A stretch of 64,000 bases of DNA from Pohlia nutans (lineage: Eukaryota > Streptophyta > Bryopsida > Bryales > Mniaceae). Positions 48,130-59,339 of the stretch are shown piece by piece. Position 1 is the first letter of the stretch. Each line of letters starts with the position of its first letter. The stretch lies in NCBI GenBank assembly GCA_022496805.1, contig CM040092.1:17130113-17194112 (forward strand), written 5' to 3'. Position numbers and translations under genes: made by a program. The notes below the pieces were generated by a model. It was not told where the DNA came from, searched no databases, and saw nothing but the letters and a program-made list of their open reading frames with translations.

Positions 48130-48701
48130 TTAACCCCTAAACGTTCAATTGTCCAGAAAGTGAACGATGTACAAAATCAAACACAGTTTTCTCATCCGTC
48201 ATTGACTTTTTGGATTTTTTACTATATATTTTATGGGAAGTTAGCTTCATGCATATATGATCCGATTCGATTAGAAAGGAGATGATTTCTGAAAATTTTA
48301 TGCCTCACTTCATGTTGTAATGATTCACCCAAAATTTCAAAGATTTTAGTGTAAAAGTGCTTTTGAAATTAGTCAACTCATAAAATCAAGCAACCAAAAA
48401 TTCTCCAAAAATCACTACACTTCAACCAATCACATTTCAACCAATCACAACAAATTTCATGTACAAATTGTCAATATCATATTCGCAATCAAATTACAAA
48501 AGAATTTTCAATTTCAAGTTTCAAATTATATACAAAAATATTGGTGATAACAATCGCAAGTCTAACCGTATGGATAGAATTTAAAATTTATAATGTAAAA
48601 CTTTTACTCATAAATCAAGTGCAAAATATCCCTCTGGGTTGCATGATGCATCTTTGCAAAATTGCCGAATTTGGATAGGGGTGAGGACGTTTAGGGATTA
48701 A
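48130..48701. repeat. TTAA-flanked MITE family D copy 2 (572 bp)
   Basis: It begins TTAACCCCTAAACGTTCAA and ends GAGGACGTTTAGGGATTAA with TTAA on both sides. Same sense as the copy at 45958. Confidence 0.82.
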
Positions 48702-49122
48702 CCAAGATGTAGGAGTATCACTTCAGGCCAAAATTGTTTAAATTATTTAAGCACTCTCTTGATGTCAAATTGATTCCTCACTCCATGTACAATGGTTTCT
48801 TATGCAATCATTCAAAGTGGGAGGTTGTAAGGTTGAAGACCACTCTTGGAAGGGACAGTAGACAACTCTATTAATTTCCATTCAAAGATGAGTGGCCATA
48901 GACATTATTAACCAAGTCATGTCTACACCCAACTTGCTAATCAAAGGCCTACCAAGTGTATTGGAAAGGATGAGTAACAGGATCATGTTGATATGTAACA
49001 GATGTGTCTCAACACGCAGACCACTCCTGGGAAAATCGCAATCTCCAGCAAGAAGACTGACAAGAGAGAGACTACATGTTTGAAGGCCTGGAATGAATAG
49101 CTCGGTTCTTGTTCCTTTCACT

Positions 49123-51503
49123 CTATTTGGTTTTGAGTGGCGCCTTGAGACCGATTTCCTCAACACCCATGTCTTGCAGGTTCAGAAGCAAAGAATCGGC
49201 ACTCAAAAACACGCGATTGTTAGAAGTGGAAATAGTGTTGGCAATTTCACGACTGGCCTCAATCTTTCGCAAGGTGATGAAAGCCGGATTGTTTGAAATA
49301 GCCTCACCAATAAGCTGGGCACTTTTTGCCTCTCCCTGAGATACACACAAAAGGATACTTTAAAACAACCCCTTCAAAGGATACTTGATGACACACACAG
49401 ATACTTTTCAGAAATCAAATTGCAAATATCAACCCCTAAGTGTCCAGGGTGACCAGAATGGTCACCGTGTTTTTTTTAACAGTTTTGACTAGGTCCTATT
49501 TAGACTTCCTCTTGTTCAATTTTTTTTGGTTTTTTGAACAACACATGCAATGATCTTCACTAGTACTAGTAATATAAAATTTGGTCCCATCTAAATTGTA
49601 TTCTTCACAATATGATCGATTGAATTTGTCATTTTAAAACTATGAATCCTTGCTTCTCTAAGGTTAACCCATGCAGAAAGAAATCCGAAACAAGAGCAGG
49701 TTCGATCAAATCACCTGAGCACGAATAATTGCACTTCTCTTGTCTTGCTCTGCTTTCTCCACCACAAACTTGGCCCTCTCAGCATCCTGAGCAGCAACTT
49801 GCTTCGCTTCAATAGCAGCTGTAAACTCTCGGCCGAAAGTGAGATTGGTGATCGACACATCATCCAAAGCAATATTGAAGCTCGTAGCACGCTCCTGCAA
49901 GATTCTACGGATTTCCCTGCTCACCACCTGCCATTTTCAATTCAAATTACTGAGAGTCGACAAAGGTCAACATGGTCTAGATCAGTGATTTTTGTGGTTG
50001 CTCATTTTAGCCAAATTGCTACATAAAATTTGGGCTGGCTAATTGATACAAAGGATTTTTGAAAAAAAGAAAAGAATAATAGCCATTTCTTCAAGATCTG
50101 TAGCCTCTTTAAACCTAGGTATCACCCAGGTATTGCCTACGTAGCACCTAGGTAGCACGTGTATTACCCTGATATTAAAGAAAAGAGCATCAAAGCAGCT
50201 TGGATTGCTCTTCAAGCCATGGAAAAGTAGCAAAACTGCTAAACTGTCTCCTGACAAAAAAAAATCACTTGTCTAGATAAAAAGAAATCCCCGGTTGGAC
50301 GTCGGCAAGAATCAGAACCGCAGCTTCTAGATCAAAGAAGCTTGGACCAACAAAAAAGTTTCAAGACGAAAAATAAATAAATGTTAAAACACTTCGTGCT
50401 CGTACAATCCCACAGTGCAATCAATGGATTGACAACCTACCTCACGCTGTGTAATAAGCTGGCTAGCATTGTATTGTGCAACGACGGCCTTCAAAGTTTC
50501 CTGAACGATGGAAGGCAAAACTCTTTCCGCGTAGTCCTGCCCTAGAGTGCGATAAATCGTTGGCAGCTGATCAGCCATCGGCCGTGTCAGCACTCGCAAT
50601 GTAATCCTGACCTGTGAACAACAAAAATGCGGATAACGAAATGAGTTGATTACAGCACACGATAATACTCCAAAACGCATCCCACACAGTGCTTATTTCT
50701 GTTGCTAGTTTTAGCCAAATTGCTACATAAAATTTGGGCTGGCTAATAGATACAAAGGATTTTTGAAAAAAAGAAAAGAATAATAGCCAGATTTCCTCAA
50801 GATGTGTAGCCACTTTAAACCTAGGTATCACCTAGGTATTGGCTAAGTAGCACCGAGGTAGCACATGTGTATTACCCTAATATTACCTATATATTAATAT
50901 GAAAAGATCATCCGGATTGCTCTTCAAGCCATGGAAAAGTACCAAAAATGCTAAACAATCTCCTGACAAATAAAAATCACTGATCCCACAAAACAAGAAC
51001 AAGAATTCACAACAAACAAACTCGAGAACATCACAGTCCTCAAGATTAATACTCATCAACGATCACCGTATCGCTTACCATTTGAAGATCTCTACTTCCT
51101 GACGTGCTCTCAACAATGTTAGGTCGTGCACGGACATCGTATATGACAGGCCTGTCAAACCACGGAATCATAAAATGCGTGCCCTCGGGATATACCTGCC
51201 AACCAAAAAAGGAACGCCAATCATCGTCAACTGACTAAATCCAAACCCTAGCACGATCAAAATGCAAGAACCAAGAAAGAAAGAAAGAAAGAAAACAGGG
51301 AAGGGAAAATTGCAATTGCAATTCACCTTGTCCTTGACTCCCACGATGCGATTGAACACAATGGCACGGTGACCACCCTCGACGTTGTACAAGGAGTTCA
51401 TGGCGCCATACAAACCGAGCCCGCCGATGACCGCGAGCTTGGCCAAGGCGCCGGCCGGCCCCGCGTTGGGCATTTTCACGTTGCGCATGTTGTTGAGATT
51501 CAT
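49123..51503 (-). CDS. PHB2: Prohibitin, type II (PHB2-like), mitochondrial
   Basis: Prohibitins form ring complexes of alternating PHB1 and PHB2 subunits in the inner mitochondrial membrane, acting as scaffold and chaperone. Five exons join in phase 0 throughout: 51503-51327, 51195-51079, 50611-50441, 49927-49715, 49335-49123, giving 296 aa. The N terminus has an uncleaved membrane anchor ([20 protein letters not shown], about 21-40), then the SPFH/PHB domain: [78 protein letters not shown]. The coiled-coil half carries [40 protein letters not shown] and [13 protein letters not shown]. The [13 protein letters not shown] type and [10 protein letters not shown] anchor favour PHB2-like over PHB1. 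Introns 2 and 3 each hold a hAT-type MITE, and intron 4 a TTAA-type one. Telo-boxes lie just upstream. Confidence 0.95.
49429..49667. repeat. MITE family C copy (239 bp) in PHB intron 4
   Basis: It begins TCAACCCCTAAGTGTCCAG and ends TTCTCTAAGGTTAA, both worn. The body follows the family (ttttttttaacagttttgac, aatataaaatttggtcccatc). Confidence 0.65.
49983..50270. repeat. hAT-type MITE (288 bp) in PHB intron 3, duplication GTCTAGAT
   Basis: GTCTAGAT lies at 49975-49982 and 50271-50278. The ends are CAGTGATTTTTGTGG and CAAAAAAAAATCACTT, an imperfect inverted repeat of the CAGTG type. The body is closely related to 50687-50982. Confidence 0.9.
50687..50982. repeat. hAT-type MITE (296 bp) in PHB intron 2, duplication ATCCCACA
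   Basis: ATCCCACA lies at 50679-50686 and 50983-50990. The ends are CAGTGCTTATTTCTG and CAAATAAAAATCACTG. It is in the same orientation as the copy in the next intron, but its different duplication shows an independent insertion. Confidence 0.9.
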
Positions 51504-51772
51504 GACTACTGCAACCCTAACCCTGGTGCCGGGGAAGAAAAAAATAAAATTGTGTCACGGATCGGAATGAACACGGATCGAGAGAAGAACAAGACGGTGC
51601 GAGAAGGACTGACGCAGGTTTAGGGTTCCGCGAAGAAAGAATGCTTGAACCCTAAGGCAGGGTTTAGACGCAGTGTGAACAGGACCCTCTTCCTTGTTCT
51701 GGACCCCGTGGCCTCACAAGGTGTAGCCGTTGGATCTGATCTGATCGACGGTGGAAGTGAGAAAGGGCAATT
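51504..51772 (-). promoter_or_regulatory. Prohibitin upstream region with telo-boxes
   Basis: AACCCTAA at 51513-51520 and TTTAGGGTT at 51619-51627 lie within 125 bases of the ATG, as in the RRP45/PPR spacer. No TATA box is clear. gtgtgaacaggaccc at 51674 resembles a PIF/Harbinger end. Confidence 0.45.
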
Positions 51773-51826
51773 TTAACCCCTAAAGGACCAAGAAGCCCAA
51801 ATTGAGCATCATGTTATTTTAGCAGT

Positions 51827-51990
51827 ATTCTTTTCTTTTACACATATGAATTGCATTTTAGCAACTCGCGACAAGTTTTCCAATCAAGTAGTAAGACGAT
51901 TTCACAGCCGGGAATCGAACTGCCAACCTCTCCATTCGGTTTGGGTACCTTACCACCATCACCTTGGCAGTTTAAGGTCATCTCGGACTA
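51827..51990 (-). mobile_element. tRNA-derived SINE (164 bp) with 12-bp target duplication
   Basis: TATTTTAGCAGT lies at 51815-51826 and 51991-52002. On the minus strand the body has a good RNA polymerase III B box (GGCAGTTCGATTCCC) and a weaker A-box-like stretch (GGTGGTAAGGTACC) about 30 bases upstream, then an A-rich 3' end (aaaagaaaagaat). The spacing fits a tRNA head. Confidence 0.75.
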
Positions 51991-52076
51991 TATTTTAGCA
52001 GTTTTGAGTAGATTCTATGTGGACTTCCTTTAGTTCAAATTTGTTTGTTTTTTTGACAAACATATGCATTGATCTT

Positions 52077-54346
52077 CTAGACAACCTAATCAAAACATAT
52101 AACATCTCTCATTCCTACTTCTCATCACCTGTCACATGCCCCACACAAATTACACAATTCTACTCCTCATTTAGTCGAGACAAAATCTTCGGCTCCCTAG
52201 GAACAGCCTTCCAATATAAATAGACTGGTCTAGGATATGCACACTCCCCCAATGAAGAGATGGCCCAACAAGCAATACACTGGGCCAGATTAGCAGCCAA
52301 AAATGACCCCAACACCATTACTATAATCACCCTGCCAGACATCAATTGGTACCAAAACCTCTCCCCATATATAGGACCATTCCCAGACACGCATGTTATA
52401 GCTCACTTTGCCGGAGACACCATTTCATACGAACAACCAACAACCTCCCCGGAACCCAATAAACCTAAGACGGAACCACTCGCAATCCAAATCCTCTGCA
52501 TCCACCATAGTAATCAACACATTGGACCACCCAATCACACAAATACCCTTCAAGCAGCAATTGATAGCCTTCAAATACCACAATCCTACATACAACGCGC
52601 CCCACCTACACCCAACAACACACCAGTCAACAAAAACACTAAATGGAACAAACTCATCTATCCACCAACCCCAATCTATACACTCAGAAACATACCTTTA
52701 TTACCTAATTACGAGACAGACCGTCCCCTAAAATTCCAAACACAACACAGTTACTTCACAGATGGATCCTTTATACCACCAAAACTACATGAAGATGGCT
52801 ACTGGATACGTGAAAAAGCTGGATATGGCATCTTCAACCCCAATAATATCAATGTACAAATAACAAAACGTTTACCAGGCCTACAAACAAGCTTTAGAGC
52901 CGAACTTATGGCCATTCACAAAACATTAAGACTACTTACCAATAAATACCCAAATGAACCTGCACACATATTTACAGACTGTCTCAACTACCTCTACGTC
53001 ATAAAAACACATATCAAAAACCCCACCCTACACACTAACCATGTAGATAAAACAATACTAACATCCATAATCGAAATGCTACAACAACGTACCCAAACCA
53101 CCACATTATATAAAGTTCGTGCCCATGCCAATATTCACGGCAATGAACAAGCGGATAAACTGGCTAAATTAGGAGCCAGACAAGAATACAAATTTGCCAC
53201 AAAACCATACGAATTTGCACACTCCTCCCCTTACTACTATCAAAAAGATAAATGGCCTGGCCCACTACGCCGCCCTGACAAAGGCCCGGTAAGATGCATA
53301 GATGAATACCTTAAAAAATACGACAGAAAACACAATTTAGAAATCATGGCACAATGTTTCCCTAACATCAACAAATGGACAATGAACCCAGACATAGACA
53401 ACGAAATTTCTAACGACTTTTGGTCCAACCCCGCCATAACAGATGCACAAAAAATTAGCCTTCTCAAATTCCGCACTGGACAATACATGGGAAATGCATG
53501 GAAACAACTATTCTTTGGCAGAGAACGTTACCCATCAATCACCTGCCCCATTTGTAACTCTCAAGATGCAGACACATGGCTACACATCCTCCTCAAGTGT
53601 AACCACCACCACATACAAGCTCTTCGAATTAAGAGGCACAATAAAGCCGTTTTGGAACTACGACAACTAATATTATCTTCACAAAAATCAAGATGCTTCA
53701 CCCTTATGAATGCAGGAACATTCAACAACAACCCACAAGAAAACACAGTACCCCCTTGGATTCTCCCATGTAACTGTGGACCACAACGATGCCACTGCAA
53801 CACAAGATTCAAACCCGATATACTCTGCATAAAAGGACTTCCATTTTACTACACAAAAGAAAAATTGAAAATAACCAGCCAATAAACTTTGAGCCACCAT
53901 AAAATACAAACGATGGTTAAAGACCACCAATAGTACTTAACACCAAACTAAACATTGTCTCAATTATAGCATGAGGTTGGTTGACTGTACCAATTTCCAT
54001 GCCTATGATAAAATCACCAGTAGCACCAAGTCATGCACATTACAAACGGTGCTAATCCGAGTCCATCAGGAATCAAACCCGGACCACCTATATATAGTGG
54101 CTCCTACCAACCAACCAGGAAACCCTCGACTTGGCAACCAAAACCCTAAACATTACACATTTAATCTCACATCTTCATCAGTCTTTCCCATGTTTCTTAT
54201 TGCTAGAGCGTCTATCCCTGGAAGGGGAGAGTAGTTTTGTCTCAATAACCCTTTGCCTAGTGGGCAATGAGTTATTAGCATTACGAACAGACACTTTATT
54301 CACGCCGGTCCCTATGGGTTCGGAGTTATTATCTATCTATCTATCT
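52077..54346 (+). mobile_element. 5'-truncated LINE (2270 bp) with 11-bp target duplication
   Basis: GCATTGATCTT lies at 52066-52076 and 54347-54357. The copy lacks endonuclease and reverse transcriptase but keeps the RNase H and C-terminal zinc region, and ends in a TATC microsatellite tail (54331-54346). Its last 140 bases match the short copy at 32986. The coding strand is very rich in A and C and poor in G, unlike the host genes. Confidence 0.9.
52260..53885 (+). CDS. LINE ORF2 C-terminal part: RNase H and zinc motif (retrotransposon)
   Basis: The 541-codon frame encodes an RNase H1-type domain, which removes the RNA strand during retrotransposition. Its catalytic residues are in place: D168 (YFTDGS), E215 (FRAELMAI), D240 (IFTDCLN) and D299 (NEQADKLAK). 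A CCHC zinc motif follows: C429 and C432 (CPIC), H442 and C447 (LHILLKC). The tail is cysteine-rich (CNCGPQRCHC). The frame really extends upstream; a TAG at about 52221-52223 interrupts it after GSLGTAFQYK, so ATG 52260 is not the true start. Residues 1-60 and the segment before the stop (AHSPNEEMAQQAIHWARLA, TITIITLPDINWYQ) form a non-RNase H block I cannot assign firmly. The frame is otherwise open, so the insertion is fairly young. Confidence 0.85.
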   Translation: MAQQAIHWARLAAKNDPNTITIITLPDINWYQNLSPYIGPFPDTHVIAHFAGDTISYEQPTTSPEPNKPKTEPLAIQILCIHHSNQHIGPPNHTNTLQAAIDSLQIPQSYIQRAPPTPNNTPVNKNTKWNKLIYPPTPIYTLRNIPLLPNYETDRPLKFQTQHSYFTDGSFIPPKLHEDGYWIREKAGYGIFNPNNINVQITKRLPGLQTSFRAELMAIHKTLRLLTNKYPNEPAHIFTDCLNYLYVIKTHIKNPTLHTNHVDKTILTSIIEMLQQRTQTTTLYKVRAHANIHGNEQADKLAKLGARQEYKFATKPYEFAHSSPYYYQKDKWPGPLRRPDKGPVRCIDEYLKKYDRKHNLEIMAQCFPNINKWTMNPDIDNEISNDFWSNPAITDAQKISLLKFRTGQYMGNAWKQLFFGRERYPSITCPICNSQDADTWLHILLKCNHHHIQALRIKRHNKAVLELRQLILSSQKSRCFTLMNAGTFNNNPQENTVPPWILPCNCGPQRCHCNTRFKPDILCIKGLPFYYTKEKLKITSQ

Positions 54347-54462
54347 GCATTGATCTTTACTAATTCCAGTGCTATAAAATTCAGTCTCATTCGAATTATA
54401 ATTTTCACAATATGATCAATTGAATTTGTCATTTTAAAACCATGAACCCTTGGTCCTTCCGT

Positions 54463-54810
54463 AGCCAAAGGGCAGGTTGGGCACTAAATGATTCAAAAAG
54501 AATATGTCCAATTTTTCTAGAAATTATAAATAGTTTTTGCCGAATTTCACATAAATTAAATTTTGAAATTGTTGAAATGTTGAAAAATCACCATTTTTTC
54601 AACACTCTTAACACTATTTGGGTAATTAAGTGTGAGATTTGGAGAAAGAAAGAGTTGGATTTGTTATCAAATTCATTTTAAGTCACTTCCTAATGATTTG
54701 AGATAAGAAGTACTTGCAAGCCCATGTGAGTTTTTATTACACTATATTTTTCAGTAGGTTTTGGTGCACATTTGAGTATAACAAATGATCTTATTTTGAA
54801 ATGTTTTGAA
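54463..54810. other. No supported gene
   Basis: A 79-codon frame here has no recognisable domain. Confidence 0.3.
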
Positions 54811-55362
54811 TTAACCCCCAAAAGCGCGAGGGGTATTGGACAAAACATAGATGTGTTATAATATGTGCCTTCCATATGTTTGATGAAGTTTGGTTCAATA
54901 GACAAAATGTAGGGCATCATCTCTACAAGTTATCTGTACGGTCAAACTTCCAAAAATAGCTTTAGATTTGTTTTAAATGAATTTAAAATCATTAACCTTT
55001 GAAAATTTGTATATATTATAATTTTCACTTTTAGAATTTAAAATTTAGCATCATTGGTTAAAGTTGGTTTATCTATTGTAACTTCACAAAAGCAAAAGAA
55101 ATGATGGAGGGAACATCATTACTTTCTCCAAATACTAGCAAATGTTATAACACTAAAACAATGTTGAGGTGATACACTTTGAAAAATTCTCCTAGGTGGA
55201 GTTTAACTCAGATTGACATAATTCCAATTGCGTTGGAAAGTCGACTTGATTTGGTATTTTAAAATGTTTTTTATTTTCTCAAGAATGTATTTTTTTGTTC
55301 CGGAGAGCCAGTTAGATTTGGCCAGCAACCAGGAAATGGTCGTTTGAGCATTTAGGGGTTAA
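54811..55362. repeat. TTAA-flanked MITE family A copy (552 bp)
   Basis: It begins TTAACCCCCAAAAGCGCGAG and ends GAGCATTTAGGGGTTAA with TTAA on both sides. Its right TTAA abuts the next element. Confidence 0.8.
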
Positions 55363-55780
55363 AAAAAAGGTTAGAAGGCCAAGACATCTTCCACTTCAAA
55401 CAAGAATTTTGTGATTTGAAGTTTTGTGCATGAAATATGAATAAAATTTGATAAGATTGTGAAGAATAAGCATGAATCTCCAAACCATTCTCTACCATGG
55501 TTCTCTTCACTACAACACTCCTACGGTCCTACATTATTCTTGCCTAAGCTCATATCCCCAACGTTGCACACTGGAAAAATAACAGTGACTTAAGGGAGGA
55601 AGGGGGCGGTCCTAAAAAAGGAACCAAATAGGAATCGATGAAGACAATGAAGACTCTAGGGTTTAATGCCCAATGATAAGGTCCCTAGGTGCGCTAAAAT
55701 AGGTGTTGGCGCAACGATAGGGCCATGTACCCTAACTCAAGCATAAAAACTTTAAATCACAAAATTCTTTTAGGGGTTAA
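55359..55780. repeat. TTAA-type element, family G (about 420 bp), left end worn
   Basis: The right end is AAAATTCTTTTAGGGGTTAA. The inverted partner of aaactttaaatcacaaaattc is caagaattttgtgatttgaag at 55400-55420. The left TTAA would be the one shared with the family A copy, but the CCCCTAA is lost. Confidence 0.5.
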
Positions 55781-55892
55781 AGAATACTTCATAGTGCAAG
55801 TTTTCTTAATCGAATAATATTCAAAATAAGTTAGTATATCAGACACAGTTGAGCTTTGAAAGTTTGATCACAACACATTTTTTTATCATTCT

Positions 55893-58328
55893 TACTACTA
55901 GAAAATGGCGACCGAATCAACAAAAAATCAACAACATTCTGTTGTTTCATGCATTTTAATGACCGTTTTCATTGATTTTCAAACTTTCTCTTACGCCACA
56001 AAAAAATTCTTTAGATTTTTGTTTGTTTAGGTACTATAAGAAAAATCATGACTGAATCAACAAAAATCCAACAAATTTCATAAATTACCAATTTTAAAAA
56101 TGTTGAAAAATCCATTATGAAGCGTCAATTGTACAAGAACATTAAAATTAGATTAAAAAACATAAAATTTAGACTAATTCTATGAAAATAGAATCAATAA
56201 GTTCATTGTATATAATAATGTAGTAATATCATATATATAGAACATAATAATAATAACATAATTATACTACTTATTTTCAAGGGTGTTTTCGTACTACGAG
56301 TGTTATAATTTTGAACAAAAAAAGTTTCTCATATTGTAAATCAATTGACTCAATACCAAAAATATTTTAATATTGTAAAATGGAATCCTTTGAAATCTTT
56401 TGGAATTTTCTGACATCTTTTCAAAATATTTTATATTATTCCAAAATCTTTTGGAATATTATTAGAATCGGATAATGGTTTGATATAGGTACCTCGAAAA
56501 GCCCTTTGAACTCTAAAATCAACCCCCATGGCAACTTTGAATGAGCTCCTCTTTAAAACAAAATAAAAATTGAATTGACTGGATGTGGTTTTGATTTCCT
56601 ACACATGTAGTACACAAAAAAAATTCACGTAAAAATTGAAGAAGTTTAAAGATTTTAAAAGAGTTTTTTAGTACAAAAATCAAAATTTGTCCTAGTTGCT
56701 GGAAAAAAACCAATACATTTGTTTAAAATATCCAATGACGTCATTTTGGTACCAATTTTTGATATGAAGTACATTTAGATATGTGTTATTTGAAATGATT
56801 AATTTGAATGCTAAAAAATATTATTTATTTTGTACTACAATGCCTGCAAATGCTGATTTTTGGCTATTTTTTTCACAGTCAAAGCAAAAAACATGAAAAT
56901 TAATTTATTCAATTAAAATTTTGGACTTGAATTAAAGTATTTCATGTCATCCAGGTGCTGGTATTTAATTTATTCCAAAAAACTCCTGCATGAACATTAA
57001 TTTATTCCAAAAAAAATTTGCATTACATCATGCAAGAGTTTTTCTATATCTAGGAAAAATCTCAAAGAATTTTGAATTGTTTTTTTTGGGCCGAAATTGC
57101 GAAGACTGTAAGTTGTTTTTTATTTTTTTGCGGACTTTTGATGTTTTTAGCGATGTAAAAAAAACTTTTTTTCCAAATTCTTTTTGCACTACATCATACA
57201 GGCAATTTCTATATTTAGAAAAAATTAAAATAAAATTGAATTTTTTTTCTTTGTGCCCAAATCGGGAAGGTCAAATTGAGTTCGAGGAAAGTTTGATTAT
57301 AAACTCAATTTAACCCGTATTGCTTTTAAAGATATTTTTTTGGTCCATGCCCCTTTTTATGAGATGCCCGAGATTAAAAATTCGTTTAAATTAGAATTTT
57401 TTTCTAGTAGGAAATCAAGTATACTTTTGAATTCAATTTGAATCATGCCAATCCAAATTAAACTCCACCAAGGGGAACTTTTAAAAAAAATACCTCTACA
57501 TTGTCTTGTATTACAAATTTTACTATTTCGGAAAAGCAATGTTGTTCTTTTCAATACATCTATTTTGTTTTGCTTCTATGATGAAAAGTACAATTATAAC
57601 CAATAATACCAAATTTAAATTCTAAAAATATAAAATGAATTTTGATGAAATTATTAATGTTAATTGCTTCTAAATTCTATAAATGAAGATCTAATTATAT
57701 TTTGGGAACTCAGAGCGTAAGGATGTTTTAAAGAATATATTAAGAATATTCTTGAAGATTCCAAAATAATATAAACTAGTTTGAAAAGATTCCAAAATAT
57801 TCCACTTACAATATTGGAATATTTTTTATATTTTCCCTATTTATTATATTACATCATTAAATTGATTGTTTTACAACATTAGAATTTTTTTGTTCAAAAC
57901 TATAACACTTGTAGTACATAAACACCTTTGAAAATAAGTAGTATAATATTATAATATTATATAATATTTTTATGTTCTTTATATATATATAATATTAACT
58001 ACATTATTATATACAATGAACTTGTTGACTCTATTTTCAAAGAATTAATCTAAAATTTATATTTTTAAATCTATTTTTTAATGCTTTTGTAAATTGACGC
58101 TTCATAATGCATTTTTCAACATTTTGAAATTGGTAAGTTTTGAAATTTGTTGGATTTATGTTGATTAGGTCACGATTTCTCTTACACTGCCTAAACCAAC
58201 AAAAATCAGACGAATTTTTTTTGCTGCCTAACCAAATGTTCGAAAATCAGTGAAAACGGTCAATACAATGCACACAACCACAAAATGTTGTTGATTTTTT
58301 TTGATTTGGTCGCCATTGTCTAGTAGTG
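55893..58328. mobile_element. Non-autonomous element with about 580-bp terminal inverted repeats (2436 bp)
   Basis: The left arm starts TACTACTAGAAAATGGCGACC and the right arm ends with the inverse of CACTACTAGACAATGGCGACC. The arms stay aligned inward past atttttcaac, ttataatt and ttcaaaatattcc blocks to about 56470 and 57750. No transposase frame lies in the 1.3 kb centre; a worn TTAA-type MITE does. Termini look CACTA-like, but such long arms also occur in Mutator-like and fold-back elements. I could not fix the target duplication. A related worn segment lies at 62840-63010. Confidence 0.7.
57309..57740. repeat. Degenerate MITE family A copy inside the long-TIR element
   Basis: It begins TTAACCCGTATTGC and follows the family body (ggaaatcaagtatacttttgaa, aaattaaactccacc, gcttctaaattc). 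The right end has decayed. Confidence 0.55.
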
Positions 58329-58582
58329 GATGATTGTAAATTTTTTGTAGGAGTTGCTTGGATGTGGTTTTCTATAACAGTTGTTTATAATAGCTAACCT
58401 TGTTTTACGTCTAATTCTTTTCCTCCAATCGTGATGAACTTTGAAGCACAATACGTTCCTAAGTAATTCAAAAGAAATCATTCTCTTTCCGTCAACTCAA
58501 ATCATTCTCTTTCCATTCAATATAAATCACAATGATTGCATGTGTAGATTTTGACTCATATACACTGTTGTTGTTTTGCAGA

Positions 58583-59338
58583 TCAATCTCTAGAGGGAAA
58601 TGTTGAACAACCTGAAGGGTCTGATAGGGGTCTTACAAAAGTTAAGAATCTAGGTAATATTACAGTTAATTCATTCTTCTAATGTTGTTTAGTTTTGGAG
58701 ATATGATTTAGTTGTGTGGTTTTTACATGTTTTGTGGTATTCATATCAACTGGATGTTGCTCCTATGTATTTGTATCGGTTTAGCTAAAGCCATCATATT
58801 TTTATCTTAGAGAGTTAAGATCAAAGGGTCTATCTAAGATTTTGGATGTTCCACGTAATAAAGTACCTCGGCCAACTCCAAATGCTGGACGTGAAATTGC
58901 TACTCGAATTTGCATCACAAAAGATGGGGTTTCGAGCTTTTGAAGAGCAAAAACAACGTGATGATGGAGAGAAGAAAAGGTTGGTGCATGTGAGAAAAGA
59001 AGAATGAAAAGAATCAAAAATGACAAAAGCTATAGCAGCTGCACAAAAAAAACTAAAATAGGGAAACTTGTGAAGGTGCAAAAAAAGACATCTAAGCCAC
59101 TTCCTAGTCAAGCTACATTTCAGGATCAAAAGACGACAAAAAAAGTCTTTAGTGAGTCCTTCGGTAAAACAAGAATGAAAGATTTTTCCAGTCTTCAAGT
59201 CAATTTTGGTAGTTTATTTGATTTAATAGTTAAATTTGATTTTACACGTAATGACTTTATAATGACTTATATGAAGAATGCTTCGGAAAACATGACACAA
59301 GAAAAAAAAAAACACAACTGCATGTGCTCTCAAGACTG
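58583..59338 (+). other. Possible remnants of exons of an unidentified gene
   Basis: 58583-58652 sits between ttttgcag and a GTAATATT donor (QSLEGNVEQPEGSDRGLTKV). 58809-58940 follows an AG and reads ELRSKGLSKILDVPRNKVPR. 59004-59338 is a lysine-rich open frame of 111 codons. These could be pieces of a transposon ORF or a decayed gene. I do not recognise a family. Confidence 0.25.
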
Positions 59339-59339
59339 A

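Larger units (their letters stand above)
51773..54462. repeat. MITE family C copy split by a SINE and a LINE
   Basis: The left end TTAACCCCTAAAGGACCAAG is at 51773. The body resumes at 52003 (ttttgagtagattctatg) and again at 54358 (tactaattccagtg), ending in a worn TTGGTCCTTCCGTAG near 54462. Removing the insertions and one copy of each duplication restores a typical family C element, so it predates both. Confidence 0.8.

Noticed and set aside
49983..50982. Segmental duplication of a prohibitin intron
   Set aside because: The two copies have different 8-bp flanking duplications, so they are separate insertions.
52260..53885. Host RNase H gene
   Set aside because: The target-site duplication, zinc C terminus and microsatellite tail mark it as a LINE fragment.
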